The position numbers and the translations under genes were made by a program. 64,000 bases of DNA from Hymenobacter caeli. GTDB lineage: Bacteria > Bacteroidota > Bacteroidia > Cytophagales > Hymenobacteraceae. Where the stretch lies: the NCBI RefSeq assembly GCF_013294115.1, contig NZ_JABSNP010000004.1, positions 186,001-250,000 of the forward strand, in the 5' to 3' direction. Shown one piece after another: positions 40,801 through 47,741 of this stretch. Numbering within the stretch: position 1 is the stretch's first letter; every line of letters starts with the position of its first letter. The notes below the pieces were generated by a model that saw only the letters and a program-made list of their open reading frames with translations, did not search any database and had not been told where the DNA came from.

Positions 40801-41256
40801 GTTCTTCACCAGGCTCTGGCGGTTAATAACCTTCTCCGTCAGCGCCTCCGGGTACGTCACGATGAACACGCCCTGCCCCGCTGCCCCGCCGCGCACGGTG
40901 TTGAGGCGGTTCAGGGCCTCGGCGCGCATCAGCACGTTGGCGTTCTCGGTTTCGTCGAACTGGTAGGGCCGCTTGTACGAGCTGGGGAACAGCAGCGCCT
41001 CGCTGCCCTCGGGCAGCAAGTGCTGCAAATCGGCCAGGAAATACGCCGCTTCTTCCTTGTCGTGCAGCACGAATACGTGGGCGTGCTGGGGGTTGGCGGC
41101 CGCGGTGGCCACCACCGCATCCTGGCTGCCCACCAGGCCGCGCAGGTGCAGGCGCACGCCGCCGGGGCCCGGCTTAGCGGCCTCGCGCAGGCGGGCGGCC
41201 AGGGTCTGGATTTCGGGCGAGAGGCGGTATAGGCGCAGAAAATCAACTACTTGCAC
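37843..41256 (-). CDS. mfd: Transcription-repair coupling factor
   Basis: 1137 aa from a GTG at 41256 (reads MQVVDFLRLYRLSPEIQTLA), close to the family's usual 1,150. Mfd removes RNA polymerase stalled at lesions and recruits UvrA. Seen in order: UvrB-like N-terminal module (about 20-330; SSYKRPYQF, GGIVDVFSY), RNA polymerase-interacting CarD-like domain (about 500-560: LQPGDYVTHQDYGIARFAGL), helicase motifs Walker A in CGDVGFGKTEVAIRAAFKA, DEEQKFGV (motif II), LSATPIPRTLHFSLMGARDL, SIIESGLDIPNANTIIINRA and HQMRGRVGRSNRKAYCYLL, then the C-terminal TRCF domain. No ATG gives a better start; longer frames read through non-homologous sequence. Confidence 0.96.
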   Translation of the reverse strand: MQVVDFLRLYRLSPEIQTLAARLREAAKPGPGGVRLHLRGLVGSQDAVVATAAANPQHAHVFVLHDKEEAAYFLADLQHLLPEGSEALLFPSSYKRPYQFDETENANVLMRAEALNRLNTVRGGAAGQGVFIVTYPEALTEKVINRQSLVKNTFTAKTGDKLDVNFLGELLGEYDFEKTDFVYEAGQYAVRGGIVDVFSYANDLPFRLELFGDEIESIRTFNPETQLSVEPRPQVSIIPNVQTKLLQEKREAFFEFLPPTACLWLKDVRQTLDVVADLYERAETNFQAMLGEGGGMQIVSKPADLFESGKNFKKSLDGFAVVEFGKRFHFKNADSFQFGAKPQPSFNKEFPRMAKNLRENQVRDFTTIIAADTVRQADRLRTIFDEIDNNVQFQHLLLALREGFVDEQMGLAVYTDHQLFERYYRAQETKKFSKKKALTLRELKTLQPGDYVTHQDYGIARFAGLTQVDINGQIQEAIRLVYRDDDVLTVSIHALHKIAKYSGAEGAPPSMSKLGSPEWENKKRAVKKKVKDIAADLIRLYAKRKTAPGFAFSADGFMQAELESSFIYEDTPDQAKATEDVKHDMQQPHPMDRLVCGDVGFGKTEVAIRAAFKAVADGKQAAVLVPTTILAMQHYKTFRDRLATLPVTVEYVNRFKTTKQIKETLQRVAEGKTDILIGTHRLTNKDIVFKDLGLLIIDEEQKFGVKTKDKLKELKVNVDTLTLSATPIPRTLHFSLMGARDLSVIATPPPNRQPVQTELHVYDEILIRDAVARELKRGGQVFFVHNRIKDIEEVAGMILRLVPDAKITYAHGQMEGDLLEKRMMKFVEGEYDVLVSTSIIESGLDIPNANTIIINRAHLAGLSDLHQMRGRVGRSNRKAYCYLLTPPVAGLPADARKRLSTLEEFSDLGAGFNVAMRDLDIRGAGNLLGGEQSGFINDLGYETYHQILDEAVRELKETEFKDLFMGDSNQRLQAAAGAARNHECSVETDRQVLIPDRYVSNVSERLQLYAKLDRAEKPEALRKLLASMVDRFGPLPAEVEQLADLVRLRWQAGRLGFAKLTLKRDTLKGYLPAGPEHQAYFQGDQFGDILNYVQTHARSASMKERKEQLVITFEEVKSIPQAKKVLAELGSAELVEA

Positions 41257-41406
41257 AACGGTCGGGGCTAGGCGGAAACACGTAAAGCAGCCCGGCCAGA
41301 ACGTATTCCGGCCGGGCTGGCCCCTGCAATACACCCGGGGCCCGGCGAAGGTTTCCGGCCGTACCTTGCAAATGAATCCCGCACTTTTTACCGTTGCCCG
41401 CGTTTT

Positions 41407-41778
41407 ATGGATAACAAAGACTTGCCCCTGGTCGTCGCCGAAATTCTCATCGAAATGCACGAAGTCCGTACCGATATTAAAGAAATGCGCGGCGATATAA
41501 AAGACCTGAGGAAAGACGTTAACGAGATGCGCGGCGATATCGGCGAGATGCGCGACGAAATGAAGGGGTTGCGCACGCAGATGAACTACGTGGGCACCCA
41601 AATCGGCGGCTTGGTGAACCAGATGGAGCGCAACCGCGTCGATGCCAAGCAGGACACCGAGCGGCTCATCCACGCCATGTCCGTGAACATGGGCCAGCTG
41701 GTGAGCCACCAAGTTGACTCCCGTATCGCCATCAAAGACCACGAAACGCGCATCGGCCGCCTGGAGCAGGGCGAGTAG
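41407..41778 (+). CDS. Coiled-coil protein of 123 residues
   Basis: The protein is nearly all helix with repeated heptads: RTDIKEMRGDIKDLRKDVNE, MRGDIGEMRDEMKGLRTQMN, and a C-terminal helix RIAIKDHETRIGRLEQGE. The MRGDI/MRDEM units repeat roughly every 14 residues. It is divergent from mfd with 150 bp between starts and is followed by a strong terminator. Proteins of this shape are common in Hymenobacter and often called hypothetical or DUF1664-like; a scaffold role is possible but unproven. Confidence 0.75.
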   Translation: MDNKDLPLVVAEILIEMHEVRTDIKEMRGDIKDLRKDVNEMRGDIGEMRDEMKGLRTQMNYVGTQIGGLVNQMERNRVDAKQDTERLIHAMSVNMGQLVSHQVDSRIAIKDHETRIGRLEQGE

Positions 41779-41797
41779 CTCTGCTTGGTTTGTGAAG

Positions 41798-41827
41798 GCC
41801 CGCCCTAGCTTTGTGGCGGGCTTTTTT
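41798..41827 (+). terminator. Intrinsic terminator
   Basis: Stem GCCCGCC / GGCGGGC with a 10-nt loop followed by T6, 20 bp after the coiled-coil gene's stop. The next gene's GTG lies only 15 bases beyond the T run. Confidence 0.85.
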
Positions 41828-41842
41828 GATTTAACTTTTTCC

Positions 41843-42583
41843 GTGCGCGGATCTTCCCACCTGGCCATCGGCCTCATCACGGGCGTGGCCGTTGCGGGCC
41901 TAGCCCCGGGCGTGCCGGCCTCGCTGGCCGGCGTGGCCCTGGCCGGCTTCTCGGCCCTGGCCCCCGACCTCGACCACCCCGAAAGCCGCCTGAGCCAGCG
42001 CTTGGGCTTCGCGCAGCACTACGTGCGCTGGGCCTTCGTGGTAGGGGCCCTGGTCATCGGGGCCTACAGCTACCTGTACCTGCACGTGGGCGGCGGGCAG
42101 CGGCTGTACTACCTCATCGCGCTGGGTTTTGGGCTGATTGGGGCCGGCCTGCAGGGCGGCTCGGCGCGGCGGCTGGCGCTGCTGTTCACGGGGCTGGCCA
42201 CCGGCGTGGCGGGCCTCTACGCCGGGCAGCTGTGGCTGAGCCTGCTGGGGGCCTTCGTAGCCCTGGCCCCCTTCACCAGCCACCGCTCCTGGACGCACAC
42301 CGCGTGGGCCACCGCCTTCTGGACCTACACCGGCTACCTGGCCGAGCACCACCTGGGTTGGCACGGCGTGGCGCTGTTTGCGGGCGCCGGCTACGCCTCG
42401 CACCTCGTGGCCGACAGCCTCACCAAAGCGGGGGTGAAGTGGTTGTTTCCGCTGTTCGGCTACGCCTTTAAAATCCCGTTAATCCGCACCGGCTCGGCCA
42501 CCGGCAACCTGCTGGAAGTGGGCATCTGCGCGGGTTACGCGCTGCTAGTGCTGGGCTTAGTGATAGGAAGAATAGGACTATAA
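41843..42583 (+). CDS. YdjM-like membrane-bound metal-dependent hydrolase
   Basis: 246 aa from a GTG at 41843 (MRGSSHLAIGLITGVAVAGL). The frame is open further upstream but crosses a terminator, so the GTG is preferred. Family signature: His in SSHLAIG, ALAPDLDHPESRLSQRLGF (about 32-50) and the HRSWTHTAWATAFWTYTGYL block (about 150), all potential metal ligands, plus ASHLVADSLTKAGVKWLFPL. About six membrane helices. YdjM proteins are LexA-regulated inner-membrane hydrolases in E. coli with unknown substrates; no LexA box is visible here. Its promoter must lie in or just after the terminator, or it depends on readthrough. Confidence 0.85.
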   Translation: MRGSSHLAIGLITGVAVAGLAPGVPASLAGVALAGFSALAPDLDHPESRLSQRLGFAQHYVRWAFVVGALVIGAYSYLYLHVGGGQRLYYLIALGFGLIGAGLQGGSARRLALLFTGLATGVAGLYAGQLWLSLLGAFVALAPFTSHRSWTHTAWATAFWTYTGYLAEHHLGWHGVALFAGAGYASHLVADSLTKAGVKWLFPLFGYAFKIPLIRTGSATGNLLEVGICAGYALLVLGLVIGRIGL

Positions 42584-42941
42584 TGATTATTTTCTGTGCT
42601 TGGACCGAAAAAGAAACCGGCAATCGGTTGCTTTAATCGGCACGGGATGTTAGCTTCGCAGCGGATATATGAAGAGTTGAGGCAGGCCGCTGCCCGGCAC
42701 GCATTATTTGGTGCGGTCCCAAGCGGCTCTCGGTGAGGGTATTTGTTTAGTTATTCACTATAATTATAATTAACGGCCGAAAAGGCCCCGGTTGGCCCCG
42801 GCTTTTGCCTGCCACCGCTCCCTCCCCACTTCCGACCTGCCATACCCCTTGCCGCCATTGCCGCGCGGCTCGGTGCGTTACCGTCTACTCCTCCCACCTA
42901 AAATCGTCTCTCATTTACCAATACTTTACCCAACCATCCGC
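42584..42941 (+). other. Leader region of the NYN-domain gene
   Basis: 358 bp without a supported gene. It holds an AT-rich tract (about 42741-42775), a plausible promoter site, and a C-rich stretch before the NYN start. No exact TAnnTTTG element, repeat or RNA gene was recognised. Confidence 0.4.
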
Positions 42942-43970
42942 ATGAACCAGATGAATAGCCCCCTGATTCGCGTCGGCGTGTTCTACGACGGCAATTATTT
43001 TTTGAAAATCAGCGACTATTATTATTTCCAGCACGAGCGCAAAGCCCGCATCAGCCTTGAAGGGCTGCACGAGTTTATTCGCCACCAGGTTGCTGAGGAA
43101 GAGGATGTGGACGTGCGCCTGGCGCAGATCACCGACGCGCACTTTTTCCGGGGCCGCCTCTCGGCCACCGAAGCCCGCGACAAAGACCGGCTGTTTCACG
43201 ACCGCCTGCTCGACGATATCCTGATGAACCTGGGCGTGAGCACCCATTACATGCCCCTGAAAACCCGCGACGGCCGCCTGCAAGAGAAAGGCATCGACGT
43301 GTGGCTCTCGCTGGAGGCCCTGGAGCTGGCCCTGCACAAAACCCTCGACGTGGTGGTGCTCATCGCCGGCGACTCGGACTACGTGCCCCTCATCCGCAAG
43401 CTCAACACGGTGGGCACCCGCGTAATGCTGCTGAACTGGGACTTCAAGTACGAGGACTTCAAGGGCGAAACCCGCGTGACGCGCGCCTCGCAGCAGCTGC
43501 TGGAGCAGGTGACCTACCCCGTGGCCATGCACGCCGTGATTGACCGCGGCCTGACCGCCCAGGACGAAGTGGTGGAGGCCCTGTTCGTGAGCCAGTCGGA
43601 GCCGGCCGCGTTTGCGCCCAGCGCCGCCAGCGCTGCTTCGGCCGCCGCTGCCGCCAAAGTGGCCCGCCCCACCGGGCCCACCGCCGCCGGCCCCGTGGGC
43701 ACCACCGGCATGAGCACCATCAAAAACCTGAAAAACGGCTTTGGCTTCGTGGTGATGCCCCCCAACAACCTGTTCTTCAGCTACGCCGACCTCACCGAGG
43801 GCGACTTCAACGACCTGCGCGAGGGCGACTGGGTGGAGTTCACGGTGGGCCGCAACCACCGCGACGAGGACTGCGCCCGCAACGTGCGCAAAGTGGCCGC
43901 CCCGCACCTGGGCGACACCGACGACTACGAGCCCGAGCCCGCCCTGCGCACGGAAACCGCCGAGCTGTAG
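42942..43970 (+). CDS. NYN-domain (LabA/PIN-like) RNase fused to a cold-shock-like domain
   Basis: 342 aa from the ATG at 42942. The NYN domain (about 1-200) starts with the conserved Asp in IRVGVFYDGNYFLKISDYYY (about 16-17). It continues with EKGIDVWLSLEALELALHKT and VVLIAGDSDYVPLIRKLNTV, which carry the acidic metal-binding residues, and VMLLNWDF. A Ala/Pro-rich linker (about 230-260) leads to a C-terminal OB-type domain (about 268-330: STIKNLKNGFGFVVMPPNNL, FFSYADLTEGDFNDLREGDW, VEFTVGRNHRDEDCARNVRK) of cold-shock/S1 type, including the GFGFV RNA-binding strand. NYN proteins are metal-dependent RNases; the added domain should bind single-stranded RNA. Confidence 0.88.
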   Translation: MNQMNSPLIRVGVFYDGNYFLKISDYYYFQHERKARISLEGLHEFIRHQVAEEEDVDVRLAQITDAHFFRGRLSATEARDKDRLFHDRLLDDILMNLGVSTHYMPLKTRDGRLQEKGIDVWLSLEALELALHKTLDVVVLIAGDSDYVPLIRKLNTVGTRVMLLNWDFKYEDFKGETRVTRASQQLLEQVTYPVAMHAVIDRGLTAQDEVVEALFVSQSEPAAFAPSAASAASAAAAAKVARPTGPTAAGPVGTTGMSTIKNLKNGFGFVVMPPNNLFFSYADLTEGDFNDLREGDWVEFTVGRNHRDEDCARNVRKVAAPHLGDTDDYEPEPALRTETAEL

Positions 43971-44026
43971 CTTTTTTGAGCCGTTAGCTTTCAGCCATTA
44001 GCTGTTAGCTTTTCGATGGTATGAAT

Positions 44027-44064
44027 AAAAAAAAGCGCCGCGGGGCCCCCGCGGCGCTTTTTTT
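44027..44064. terminator. Bidirectional terminator between the NYN gene and the thioesterase gene
   Basis: GCGCCGCGGGG / CCCCGCGGCGC stem flanked by A8 and T7, between two convergent genes. Just upstream (about 43984-44013) are two short GTTAGCTTT-type units related to the heptamer array at 46981. Confidence 0.85.
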
Positions 44065-44085
44065 GGGCCTTGGCGCGGGCGCAGG

Positions 44086-44592
44086 CTAGCGAATGTGGTC
44101 CGACTCGGGGCCCCGCAGCAGCTGCGCGAAGTCGCGCTTGTCGGCCGGGTAGCGGTTGAAGGTGCCCAGGCCGCGGGCCACGGCCACGTCGGGGGCCCCG
44201 GCCGCCACGCGGTACACCACGCAGCTGCTCACCAGCAGGCGCTGGCCGGTGTGTTCCACGCGGCCCTCGGCCCGCAGCTCGTCGTGCAGGTGCACGGGGT
44301 GCAGGTAGTTCATTTTGAACTCGACGGTGGACACCAGCTCCTGCGCGGCGAAGGCCAGCGTGAGGGCCGCCGCCCCCAGGGCCGCATCCATCAGGCCGGC
44401 CAGCACGCCGCCGTGGCAGGTATTGGGCGACGAAAGGTGGGCCGGTAGCACGCGCATCCGGTAGTCGGCCTGGCCGGGCCCCGGCACGGTGAGGACCATG
44501 CCGTTGGCGCGGCCGTAGTGGTTAATTTGGTTGTACACGGCCACCATCGCGGCCAGGTTGGAAGGGGCGGCGGGCGGAAAAGCGTCGGGCAT
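44086..44592 (-). CDS. PaaI-family hotdog thioesterase
   Basis: 168 aa, hotdog fold. Key features: NHYGRANGMVLTVPGPGQAD, the active-site block NTCHGGVLAGLMDAALGAAA (about 58-77), STVEFKMNYLHPVHLHDELR and GRVEHTGQRLLVSSCVVYRV. PaaI-type enzymes hydrolyse acyl- or phenylacetyl-CoA esters. The C-terminus has a non-conserved tail (NRYPADKRDFAQLL, ending SDHIR). Substrate unknown; no phenylacetate genes are near. Confidence 0.85.
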   Translation of the reverse strand: MPDAFPPAAPSNLAAMVAVYNQINHYGRANGMVLTVPGPGQADYRMRVLPAHLSSPNTCHGGVLAGLMDAALGAAALTLAFAAQELVSTVEFKMNYLHPVHLHDELRAEGRVEHTGQRLLVSSCVVYRVAAGAPDVAVARGLGTFNRYPADKRDFAQLLRGPESDHIR

Positions 44593-45037
44593 GGCGGGTG
44601 AGAAGAGGCGAGCTTAGGTTTGGGCCGGCAAGTTTGGTTAAAACCCGCGTTATCAACCAACCCCGGTTGATGGACCCTGGCCGGTTTGCCCCGCCGGGGC
44701 CCGCCGGGGCCCGCCGGGGCCATTTTTTTATGGGGCGCAACCGCCCCGCTACCCTCCAGCACCCCTGGCTTTCGCTGCTGGGCGATTTTCAGCTGTACGC
44801 CGACCTGTGACGCGGCCGCGAGAAGCTCCAGCAAATGCCGCCGGGCCGGGCCCAACCCAAGCGGCCAGTGGCGTGGGCCCGCTCGGGCCCCGGCGCAACG
44901 CCCCGGGGCGCGGCGCGTACTACAAGCCCCCTGCGACGGCGGCGGGCCAGCCGGCCCGCCCGGCGGCAAGTTGGCCCGCGGCTATCTTCGTGCCGGGCAG
45001 GCCGGGGCTTCATCTGTACTTTAACTTGATAATCAGC
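44593..45037. other. Gap between the thioesterase and yajQ
   Basis: 445 bp between divergent genes, mostly very GC-rich, with frames that are open but show no protein features. It holds three exact copies of CCGCCGGGGC (44691-44720) followed by CAT7, and a TATCTTCG sequence (about 44984-44991) one base off a TAnnTTTG box that could serve yajQ. Confidence 0.4.
44691..44720. repeat. Three tandem 10-bp units, CCGCCGGGGC
   Basis: Exact triplicate at 44691-44700, 44701-44710 and 44711-44720, followed by C-A-T7. May be replication slippage in a GC-rich tract or part of a terminator-like hairpin. Confidence 0.75.
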
Positions 45038-45529
45038 ATGGCTTCTTTCGACATCGTGAGCAAAGTGGACCCGCAAACCCTCGAAAACGCGGTGAACACG
45101 GCCCAAAAAGAACTTCTGACCCGCTACGATTTGCGCGACACCAAGGGCGGCATCGAGCTGAATAAGAAGGAAAACACCATCCTGCTGTCGTCAGAAAACT
45201 CAATGCGCGTGAAGGCCCTCGAAGACATTCTGCTGGGCCGCGTGGTGAAGCAGGGCATTGACGGCACGAGCCTCGACTTCACGGCCGACGAGCAGCCCAG
45301 CGGCCAGCTCATCAAGAAAACCATCAAGGTGCGGGCCGGCGTAGACAAAGAGTTCGGCCGCAAAATCATCAAGGCCATCAAGGACGCCAAGGTGAAGGTG
45401 GAGGCCCAAATGCAGGACGACCAGGTGCGCGTCACGGCTAAAAAAATCGACGACCTGCAGGCCGCCATTGCCGTGCTGCGCCGCTCCGACATCGGCTTAC
45501 CGTTGCAGTTCGTGAACATGAAATCCTGA
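45038..45529 (+). CDS. yajQ: YajQ-family nucleotide-binding protein
   Basis: 163 aa, full length for YajQ. MASFDIVSKVDPQTLENAVN, then ELLTRYDLRDTKGGIELNKK and 'RVTAKKIDDLQAAIAVLRR' with the C-terminal DIGLPLQFVNMKS. Members bind cyclic di-GMP or related nucleotides and, in some bacteria, influence transcription or phage RNA synthesis. The ATG at 45038 begins the conserved MASFDIVSK. It is followed 102 bp later by a terC-like gene. No target is evident from the context. Confidence 0.94.
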   Translation: MASFDIVSKVDPQTLENAVNTAQKELLTRYDLRDTKGGIELNKKENTILLSSENSMRVKALEDILLGRVVKQGIDGTSLDFTADEQPSGQLIKKTIKVRAGVDKEFGRKIIKAIKDAKVKVEAQMQDDQVRVTAKKIDDLQAAIAVLRRSDIGLPLQFVNMKS

Positions 45530-45631
45530 AAAATGTGGAAATGAGATGCTGTGGAAATGTGAGAAATAATCAATCTGCCCAATTTTTTCATTTCTCGCAT
45601 TCTCGCATTCTTACGTTTTCACTATTGATTT

Positions 45632-46402
45632 ATGTACGATTTCTCGGCCTTTGGGCAACTGCAAACCTGGATTAGCCTGCTGACCCTCACGTTCATGGAG
45701 ATCGTGCTGGGGATTGATAATATCATCTTCATTTCCATCGTCGTCAACCTGCTGCCCCGGGCCCAGCAGCCGCGCGGGCGCACCATCGGCCTGCTGCTGG
45801 CCCTGGTGTTCCGCATCGGACTGCTCACGAGCATCTCGTGGCTGGTAAGCCTGCGGGCCCCGCTTTTTACGCTGCCCATCCAAACGGCCGAAGGGCCCTT
45901 CGGCGTGACGGGCCGCGACCTGATTTTGATGGCCGGGGGCTTGTTTTTGCTGTATAAAAGCACCGTCGAGATTTACGAAAAGCTGCAAGGCCACGACGAC
46001 GACGCCACCGGCACGGGCAAGGCCGGCAGCACCATGCTGGGCGTAGTCATCCAAATCGTCATCATCGACATCGTGTTCAGCTTCGACTCCATCCTCACGG
46101 CTGTGGGCCTGGTGAGCAACGTGCTGGTGATGATTGCGGCCGTGGTGCTGGCCATGTGCATCATGTTGGCATTCTCAGGCGTAGTGGCCGATTTTGTGAA
46201 CCGCAACCCTACCATCAAGGTGCTAGCGCTGTCGTTTCTGGTCATGATCGGCGGCATGCTCATTCTCGAAGCTGCTCACCAGGAAGTGCCCAAAGGTTAT
46301 GTTTATTTCGCCATGTTCTTCTCGCTGCTGGTGGAGCTGCTGAATATGCGGATGCGCAAAAATACCGATGCCGTGCAGCTCCAGGATTCGCAGTACGAAT
46401 AA
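45632..46402 (+). CDS. TerC-family integral membrane protein
   Basis: 256 aa, about seven to eight membrane helices. The family motif is in TFMEIVLGIDNIIFISIVVN (acidic residues in two membrane segments, about 20-39), with the matching IVIIDIVFSFDSILTAVGLV (about 147-166) in the second half. TerC/Alx proteins are linked to manganese export and metal homeostasis at the inner membrane; some act in co-translational metallation. No riboswitch of the yybP-ykoY type was recognised in the 102-bp leader. Confidence 0.9.
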   Translation: MYDFSAFGQLQTWISLLTLTFMEIVLGIDNIIFISIVVNLLPRAQQPRGRTIGLLLALVFRIGLLTSISWLVSLRAPLFTLPIQTAEGPFGVTGRDLILMAGGLFLLYKSTVEIYEKLQGHDDDATGTGKAGSTMLGVVIQIVIIDIVFSFDSILTAVGLVSNVLVMIAAVVLAMCIMLAFSGVVADFVNRNPTIKVLALSFLVMIGGMLILEAAHQEVPKGYVYFAMFFSLLVELLNMRMRKNTDAVQLQDSQYE

Positions 46403-46455
46403 GCCTCCGAATACCCAGGCGCTAGCGGCCGGGCCCCGCGGGGCCCGGCCGTTCT

Positions 46456-46875
46456 TTACTCGGTGGCCAGGAGTACTACAGCGGCAACCTGGTCGAGCAC
46501 GCGCTGCTGGGCCAGGGCCAGCAGGCGGCGGTTTAGCTCGGGCCGCTGGGTGCGGTAGTAGGCGTATTCTTCGGCCGTGAACAGGGCCGTGACGAGGCCG
46601 ACGATGGTGTAGCGCAGCTTGGTGTTGCGGCCCAGCAGTTCGGTAAGCAGGCGCTGCCGGGTAGTGGCGTCGGCCGCGGCCAGGGCAATGTGGTGGTCGT
46701 GCACGAAGTCGGCTACGGCGGCCAGCAGGAGTGCGTTTTGCAGCTTCAGCACGGGGCGCAGCGTGGCGTGCAGGAAGTCGCCCACGGTGTCGGTGGCCGC
46801 GTCGGCGGGCGTTTGGGTGGGTACCAGCGGGCGCAGGGCGCGGAGCTGGTCGTCGGGACGGAAGAAATCGGGCAT
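46456..46875 (-). CDS. Small helical protein of unknown function
   Basis: 139 aa, MPDFFRPDDQLRALRPLVPT then long amphipathic helices (VGDFLHATLRPVLKLQNALL, NTKLRYTIVGLVTALFTAEE, NRRLLALAQQRVLDQVAAVV). Composition is helix-only, without export signal or known motif. Good codon use and its position between terC and trmH, with a heptamer array upstream, favour a real gene, but I do not recognise the family. Confidence 0.65.
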   Translation of the reverse strand: MPDFFRPDDQLRALRPLVPTQTPADAATDTVGDFLHATLRPVLKLQNALLLAAVADFVHDHHIALAAADATTRQRLLTELLGRNTKLRYTIVGLVTALFTAEEYAYYRTQRPELNRRLLALAQQRVLDQVAAVVLLATE

Positions 46876-46885
46876 GGCTTTTTGG

Positions 46886-47072
46886 AGCTGTTAGCCATTA
46901 GCTGTCAGCTTTTAGCCTCGTTGTAATTTAATTTAGAAAAGATACGTTGCCAAACAACCTATTGATAAGCAATGTGTTATACAGCTAACAGCTAACAGCT
47001 AACAGCTAACAGCTAACAGCTAACAGCTAACAGCTAACAGCTAACAGCTAACAGCTAACAGCTAACAGCTAA
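46886..47072. repeat. Heptanucleotide array CAGCTAA and degenerate relatives
   Basis: From 46982 to 47072 the unit CAGCTAA repeats 13 times without a break, ending directly at the trmH stop codon. At 46886-46917 lies an inverted, degenerate set (GCTGTTAGCCATTAGCTGTC), so the two can pair. Related fragments occur at 43984-44013. The array is outside coding sequence. Confidence 0.9.
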
Positions 47073-47606
47073 CTACACTACGCCCAGCTTCACCAGCACG
47101 TCCCAGAGGACTACGCCGGCCGCCACGCCCACGTTCAGCGAGTGCTTGGTGCCGAACTGCGGGATTTCCACGGCCACGTCGCACAGGGCCAGCACCGCGT
47201 CGTCCACCCCGAACACCTCGTTGCCCAGCACCAGCGCCAGCGGCCGGCCCGGCGCGGGCTGGAACTGCGGCAGCGGCACGCTGCCCGTGGTTTGCTCCAC
47301 GGCCACCACCTGGTAGCCGGCCGCTTTTAGGGCCCCCACGGCGTCGGCCGTTTCGGGGGCGTATTCCCAGGCCACGGCGGCCTCGCTGCCCAGGGCGGTT
47401 TTGGTGATTTCGCGGTGCGGCGGCCGGCCGGTAATGCCGCAAAGCCAGATTTTTTCGAGCGCAAACGCGTCGGCGGTGCGGAACACGGCGCCCACGTTGT
47501 GCAGGCTGCGCACGTTGTCCATCACCAAAACCACGGGGCTTTTGGGCGTACTTTTGAAGTCGGCCACCGCCACGCGGTTCAGCTCGGCCATGGTAAGTTT
47601 TCGCAT
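47073..47606 (-). CDS. SpoU/TrmH-family RNA 2'-O-methyltransferase
   Basis: 177 aa, knotted SPOUT fold. Motif 1: VLVMDNVRSLHNVGAVFRTA (about 26-45); motif 2: LALVLGNEVFGVDDAVL (about 123); motif 3: EIPQFGTKHSLNVGVAAGVV (about 147-166). Compared with TrmL and TrmH the N-terminus is short and there is no substrate-binding domain, so the target (tRNA or rRNA position) is not predictable. Its ATG is in a region that runs into family A repeat copy 2, shared with the divergent mutS gene; its stop abuts the CAGCTAA array. Confidence 0.9.
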   Translation of the reverse strand: MRKLTMAELNRVAVADFKSTPKSPVVLVMDNVRSLHNVGAVFRTADAFALEKIWLCGITGRPPHREITKTALGSEAAVAWEYAPETADAVGALKAAGYQVVAVEQTTGSVPLPQFQPAPGRPLALVLGNEVFGVDDAVLALCDVAVEIPQFGTKHSLNVGVAAGVVLWDVLVKLGVV

Positions 47607-47610
47607 GGGC

Positions 47611-47735
47611 AGTAGCGCGAACTTTGTGGTTCGCGTCGTCGGTTTACGTTAATTGAATGGCGCGGCGGCGGCCATGATTTGCGCTAAAAAATAGCCTTCA
47701 CCCCCACAAACGCGAACTACAAAGTTCGCGCTACT
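47611..47735. repeat. Inverted-repeat element, family A (copy 2)
   Basis: Arms 47611-47635 and 47711-47735 (AGTAGCGCGAACTTTG and complement) match at 24 of 25 positions and are the same core as at 8023-8135. It fills nearly the whole space between the divergent trmH-like and mutS genes. Confidence 0.85.
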
Positions 47736-47741
47736 TCTGCT

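Noticed and set aside
41714..41842. N-terminal extension of the YdjM-like protein
   Set aside because: It would cross an intrinsic terminator and overlap the coiled-coil gene in another frame.
44807..45037. N-terminal extension of YajQ
   Set aside because: The frame stays open upstream, but the sequence is Pro/Gly/Arg-rich without homology; the family starts at MASFDIVSK.
45530..45631. yybP-ykoY manganese riboswitch before terC
   Set aside because: The 102-bp leader is short, TTTCTCGCATTC-type repetitive, and lacks the conserved riboswitch core.
46981..47072. CRISPR array
   Set aside because: The units are 7-bp direct repeats without spacers.
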